In this document: positions 60,531 to 64,000 of the stretch, piece by piece | Layout: every line of letters starts with the position of its first letter | Numbering within the stretch: position 1 is the first letter of the stretch | DNA from: CAWEYO01 sp963813315 | GTDB taxonomy: Bacteria > Pseudomonadota > Alphaproteobacteria > Rhizobiales > Rhizobiaceae | DNA length: 64,000 nucleotides | Direction of reading: 5' to 3' | NCBI GenBank assembly: GCA_963813315.1 | Contig: CAWEYO010000004.1 | Location: forward strand, 62,001-126,000 | Translations under genes and position numbers: made by a program | The notes under the pieces: model-generated | Databases searched by the model: none | Told to the model about the DNA's origin: nothing | The model's input: only the letters and a program-made list of their open reading frames with translations

Positions 60531-60674
60531 GGTGTGTTGAGATTCAGGTCAGGCCGAGCCGAAAATGGCGGTTTTCGAGAACCGGCACGCAGCGTACGTT
60601 TGGGTACGTGAGTACCGGAAGCGCAGAAGACCGCCGTTTGCAGGCCGGCATCACCTGAATATCAACACACCCTA
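60528..60674. repeat. Family C element, full copy 2 (MITE-like)
   Basis: About 147 bases. Left end CTAGGGTGTGTTGAGATTCA, right end TCACCTGAATATCAACACAC CCTAA; the ends are inverted repeats (GGGTGTGTTGA.ATTCAGGT on both strands). The interior is nearly identical to 45755-45899 (GGCCGAGCCGAAAATGGCGG; GAACCGGCACGCAGCGTACG; AGTACCGGAAGCGCAGAAGA). Confidence 0.87.
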
Positions 60675-60716
60675 ATTGGATTCGCCGGCGCGAGACCTTC
60701 ACGCACAGCGCTGAGA

Positions 60717-61373
60717 TCAGTCTACCCTTTCGTCGAGCAGGCCCGACACGAAGTCGAACAAGCCCGGCCGGCGGTCGCGGCGCAGACGTTCCGAGGTCAC
60801 GATGGCGCGCACCTCTTTGTAGGCCCGGTCCAGATCATCGTTGATGACGATGAAGTCATAGTCCCGCCAATGCTCGATTTCCAGCCGAGCGTTCGCCAGC
60901 CGGGTATCTATTGCCGCTTCCTGATCTTCGGCACGCCGTTTCAGTCGCGCCTTCAATTCCTTCATCGAAGGCGGCAAGATGAAGATCGAAACGATGTCCG
61001 CGCGCATCTTGTCCTTGAGCTGCAAGGCTCCTTGCCAATCGATGTCGAAAAGCATGTCCCGGCCTTCAGCCATCGCCGCTTCGACCGGCTCGCGTGGCGT
61101 GGCATAGAGATTGCCGTGCACCTCCGCCCATTCGAGGAGCGCATCGGAATCGCGCAGGCGTTCGAATTCGCGCTCCGAGACAAAGCGGTAGTGCACGCCA
61201 TCGATCTCGCTGCCGCGCCGCGGGCGGGTTGTCACGCTCACCGACAGGTTGAGCGCTGGATCGTTCTCCAGCAGGGTCCGCGCGATTGTGGATTTGCCGG
61301 CGCCGGACGGTGACGACAACACAAGCATCAGGCCGCGGCGGTGGATGGCGGCGGATGCGTTCTGCGCTGTCAT
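60717..61373 (-). CDS. gmk: Guanylate kinase
   Basis: A 218-residue enzyme converting GMP and ATP to GDP and ADP. P-loop VLSSPSGAGKSTIA; GMP-binding region SVSVTTRPRRGSEIDGVHYRFVSEREFERL and EWAEVHGNLYATPREPV; and DMLFDIDWQGALQLK. It lies three bases after yicC on the same strand. Confidence 0.96.
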   Translation of the reverse strand: MTAQNASAAIHRRGLMLVLSSPSGAGKSTIARTLLENDPALNLSVSVTTRPRRGSEIDGVHYRFVSEREFERLRDSDALLEWAEVHGNLYATPREPVEAAMAEGRDMLFDIDWQGALQLKDKMRADIVSIFILPPSMKELKARLKRRAEDQEAAIDTRLANARLEIEHWRDYDFIVINDDLDRAYKEVRAIVTSERLRRDRRPGLFDFVSGLLDERVD

Positions 61374-61376
61374 GGC

Positions 61377-62264
61377 CTACTCCAAATTCTGAACCTGTTC
61401 GCGAAACTGGTCGACGACAGCCTTCAGTTCCAGTCCGGTGCCCGATACGGCGGCTGCGTTAGACTTGGAGCACAGCGTATTTGATTCGCGGTTGAATTCC
61501 TGCGCCAGAAAATCGAGCTTGCGCCCGATTGGGCCGCCGACGGCAATGAGATTGCGCGCCGACGCCACGTGGGTCTTCAGCCGGTCGATCTCTTCGCGAA
61601 TATCCGCCTTGGTGGCAAGGAATGCCGCCTCCATGTGCAGCCGTTGCTCGTCGAGATTGGCGCTGGCGTCCATCAGGAGCCGGACCTGCTCGGCGATGCG
61701 CTCGCGGATCGCCGCCGGCTCGCGCGAAGGATCCGTTTCCGCTCGGCGCGTCAATTGTTCGATCGCGTCGAGATGGGCCAAAAGCAGGGTGCCGAGCGCG
61801 CTTCCCTCGGCCAGGCGAGCCTCCTCCAGCCCCGAGATGGCCGTATCGAGTGCAGCCAGGATCGCGGCGTCGGTTGCCGCGCGCGTCTCCTCATCCTCGA
61901 TCGCATCCGGCATTTCGAGTACGCCGCGCAAGGCGAGAAGGCCATCGGCGGTGGCTGGTCCAACTCCGAATTGCTCCTCGAGGCGCCTTGCGAGGCCCGC
62001 CAGTTCCTTCAAGAATGCCTCGTTGACGACTGGTTGCACCAGCAGGCCGGCCTTGATGATGGAGAGCGACGCCAGGACGTTGCCGCGCGAAAATCGCTTC
62101 TGGATAGCCTGCCGGGCGGGCGCCTCGACCCGCTCGAAACCCGGCGGCAGCCGCAGCCGCGCCTCAAGGCTCTTTCCGTTGACTGATTTCACTTCCCAGG
62201 CAATCACTGCGCCGTTCTGGTCAGCGACCGAACGCGCAAAGCCAGTCATGCTTTGCAAAGCCAT
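61377..62264 (-). CDS. YicC family endoribonuclease
   Basis: A 295-residue protein with the family start MALQSMTGFARS and the C-terminal DUF1732 region (EEIDRLKTHVASARNLIAVGGPIGRKLDFLAQEFNRESNTLCSKS). YicC-type proteins are endoribonucleases involved in RNA decay. It precedes gmk, an association found in most proteobacteria. Confidence 0.92.
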   Translation of the reverse strand: MALQSMTGFARSVADQNGAVIAWEVKSVNGKSLEARLRLPPGFERVEAPARQAIQKRFSRGNVLASLSIIKAGLLVQPVVNEAFLKELAGLARRLEEQFGVGPATADGLLALRGVLEMPDAIEDEETRAATDAAILAALDTAISGLEEARLAEGSALGTLLLAHLDAIEQLTRRAETDPSREPAAIRERIAEQVRLLMDASANLDEQRLHMEAAFLATKADIREEIDRLKTHVASARNLIAVGGPIGRKLDFLAQEFNRESNTLCSKSNAAAVSGTGLELKAVVDQFREQVQNLE

Positions 62265-62300
62265 ATCCTTGTGTTGCCCCGCTCTCGTTCACGACGCCCT

Positions 62301-63506
62301 TCACTGAGCGGTCGCCGGCTCCCCGCTGTCGCTCGCGCCAGACGTCGCGCCGGCCTTGGCGGCTTCTTCCGCCTCCTTCTTCTGGAAGGCGCGATAACGC
62401 GCCACGTTCTCGTTGTGCTCTTCCAGGGTCGCCGCGAAGACATGCCCGCCGGTTCCGTCAGCGACGAAATAGAGATCGTTGGTCTCCGACGGATTGGCAA
62501 CTGCTTCGAGCGCGGCGCGACCAGGGTTTGCAATCGGCGTCGGCGGCAGCCCATCGATCAGGTAGGTGTTGTAAGGGGTCGGCGTGTCGATATCCGACTG
62601 CAGGATCGGACGGTCGGACGGTTTGCCTTTGCCGCCGAACAGGCCGTAGATGATGGTCGGGTCGGATTGCAATCGCATGCCTTTATTCAGCCGGTTGATG
62701 AACACCGATGCTACAAGCGTCCGCTCGTCGTCGCGGCCGGTTTCCTTCTCCACGATCGATGCCAGTGTGACGAACTCGTCTATGCTGGCGAGAGGCAATC
62801 CTTCTGCACGCCCCTGCCACACATTCTCCACCAACCTCTTCTGGTCCGCCAGCATCCTGTCAATTACCTGCTGTCGCGGCGTCCCGCGCTGAAAGCGTTG
62901 CGTGTCGGCGGCAAGCGAGCCCTCCGGCGGCATCGCCGCCGGCATGTCGCCGCTCAGTGCCTCGTTTTCCGCGACGCGTTGCCATGCCTGCGCTACCGTC
63001 AACCCTTCGGGAACCGTGAGCGAATAAAGGATCGACTTCCCGCCGGTCAGAATATCCATGATATCGTGCATGGAAGCAGCGGGGGCGATCTCGTATTCGC
63101 CAGCCTTAAGCGAGCTATCGTTGCCGTAGGCCTTCACCGCGACCTGGAACACGCGGGCATCGCTGATCAACCCGCGCCTTTCAAGCTGGTCTGCGATGTC
63201 GGCCATCCCGGTGTTGGGTTTCACCAGGAAGGCAGAAGTCTTCGTTGAGGGGCCGGGAGCCTCGAAGGCTCGCTTGCCCACATAGACGGCGACAAGCGCG
63301 GCGAGCGTCAACAGAACGATCCCCGACATCAGGAAATTGAGGAAAATCACGAACTGGTTCCGCGACTGGCCCGAGCGCCTGACCGACCGCGGCGGAGTGG
63401 TTCCTGTCTCGGGGCGCAGCGCTTCGCTCGCCGATTTGGGAACAATCGGCCTTGGCGATGCCGCACGTTGACCGAACTCGCCCTGGTCCGCCGGATTGGT
63501 ATTCAT
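62301..63506 (-). CDS. mltG: Endolytic transglycosylase MltG
   Basis: A 401-residue inner-membrane protein that cuts nascent glycan strands of peptidoglycan. A Pro/Arg-rich cytoplasmic tail (about residues 1-45) precedes one transmembrane helix (FVIFLNFLMSGIVLLTLAALVAVYV), a LysM-like region, and the YceG domain with the catalytic Glu in TLASIVEKETGRDDERTLVASVFINRLNKGMRLQSDPTIIYGL. The C-terminal tail is Ala/Glu-rich. The expected neighbours fabF and yicC lie on either side. Confidence 0.94.
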   Translation of the reverse strand: MNTNPADQGEFGQRAASPRPIVPKSASEALRPETGTTPPRSVRRSGQSRNQFVIFLNFLMSGIVLLTLAALVAVYVGKRAFEAPGPSTKTSAFLVKPNTGMADIADQLERRGLISDARVFQVAVKAYGNDSSLKAGEYEIAPAASMHDIMDILTGGKSILYSLTVPEGLTVAQAWQRVAENEALSGDMPAAMPPEGSLAADTQRFQRGTPRQQVIDRMLADQKRLVENVWQGRAEGLPLASIDEFVTLASIVEKETGRDDERTLVASVFINRLNKGMRLQSDPTIIYGLFGGKGKPSDRPILQSDIDTPTPYNTYLIDGLPPTPIANPGRAALEAVANPSETNDLYFVADGTGGHVFAATLEEHNENVARYRAFQKKEAEEAAKAGATSGASDSGEPATAQ

Positions 63507-63544
63507 TTGCTTGGCACCACTGCTTGATTCTCCCGCGCAGAGAC

Positions 63545-63635
63545 TGGGGTGTACTCACTCGAACGTACGCTGCGTGCCGGTTCTCGAAAACCGCCATTTT
63601 CGATTCGGCCTGAGCTGGATCCCGACACACCCTAG
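63545..63635. repeat. Truncated family C element (opposite orientation)
   Basis: On plus: GAACGTACGCTGCGTGCCGG, TTCTCGAAAACCGCCATTTT, then CCCGACACACCCTAG. This is the reverse complement of the left half of the element at 60528. The outer end is flanked by CTAG. It lies between mltG and fabF. Confidence 0.8.
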
Positions 63636-63678
63636 TACGGAATATGGCAAAATTCGCGGCAAATGCTCGGGTGCCTGC

Positions 63679-64000
63679 TCAACCGGCGTAGCGCTGGAAA
63701 ACCAGCGAGGCATTGGTGCCGCCGAACCCGAAGGAATTTGAGAGCGCCACATCGATCTGCCTTTGGCGCGGCTTGTGCGGGACAAGATCGATCGCGGTTT
63801 CGACGGCCGGATTGTCGAGATTGATGGTCGGAGGTGCAACATTGTCGCGAATGGCGAGAATGGAGAAGATTGCCTCCGCAGCTCCCGCCGCGCCCAGCAG
63901 ATGCCCGATCGCCGACTTGGTCGACGACATGGAAATCTTCGAAGCCGCATTGCCGACGAGCCGCTCGACCGCCGCCAACTCGATGGTGTCGGCCATGGTC
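63679..64000 (-). CDS. fabF: Beta-ketoacyl-ACP synthase II, C-terminal part (5' end beyond the window)
   Basis: 107 visible codons running off the right edge. STKSAIGHLLGAAGAAEAIF holds the conserved active-site Lys and His of condensing enzymes; NSFGFGGTNASLVFQ is the C-terminal glycine-rich loop. MADTIELAAVERLVG is internal, since it continues upstream. The enzyme extends acyl chains in fatty acid synthesis. Position before mltG on the same strand fits the usual fabF-mltG-yicC-gmk order. Confidence 0.95.
   Translation of the reverse strand, partial: TMADTIELAAVERLVGNAASKISMSSTKSAIGHLLGAAGAAEAIFSILAIRDNVAPPTINLDNPAVETAIDLVPHKPRQRQIDVALSNSFGFGGTNASLVFQRYAG

Overview
The window looks like chromosome of an alphaproteobacterium of the order Hyphomicrobiales, most like Mesorhizobium and its relatives in the Phyllobacteriaceae. 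This rests on high GC, the gene orders (gatC/gatA, pyrB-pyrC-plsY-dprA-topA-rnr, lptF-lptG-lptD-surA-pdxA-ksgA, gmk-yicC-mltG-fabF), a Cys-poor DksA, divK, a DUF3572 gene, and many short interspersed palindromic repeats of the kind common in that group. No rRNA, tRNA, CRISPR array, phage or complete insertion sequence was seen.

Layout. 1-1312 (minus): 5' part of a molybdopterin oxidoreductase cut by the window edge. 1491-7927 (plus): an operon of an M20 peptidase and a complete peptide-type ABC importer. 7931-8797: a repeat-rich gap with a possible transporter remnant. 8798-14440: an AraC regulator convergent to a large secreted subtilase/RTX protein whose frame is broken by one base. 14441-26249: accessory metabolism: VOC protein, cobyric acid synthase, DMSP-lyase-type cupin, isobutyryl-CoA-type dehydrogenase, 3-hydroxyisobutyrate dehydrogenase, class III aminotransferase, MttB-family methyltransferase and a dimethylglycine-dehydrogenase-like flavoprotein. 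Together these suggest breakdown of methylated osmolytes and branched-chain or C3/C4 acids.

26369-36000: DinB, DksA, YdcF, GatA and GatC with a GNAT gene between them, an MBL hydrolase, RuvX and an AidB-like dehydrogenase. 35999-46660: pyrB with a dihydroorotase-like partner that lacks the metal-binding HxH motif, then plsY, dprA, topA, rnr, a DUF983 gene and a NUDIX gene. 46667-49503: MFS transporter, rpmG, divK and a DUF3572 gene; pleD, expected between divK and rpmG, is absent. 49651-64000: holC, pepA, then the outer-membrane biogenesis run lptF (frameshifted), lptG, lptD, surA, pdxA, ksgA, and on the other strand gmk, yicC, mltG and the end of fabF.

Main cross-cutting observations. (1) Several families of short repeats sit exactly at gene ends, and at least six genes take their stop codon from a repeat edge. 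(2) Short repeat-like in-frame insertions appear inside three otherwise normal proteins, most clearly 31 residues in GatA. (3) Two genes carry single-base breaks in short homopolymers; one is lptF, usually essential, so sequencing error is a live explanation. (4) The dihydroorotase-like gene and DksA both lack canonical metal ligands.
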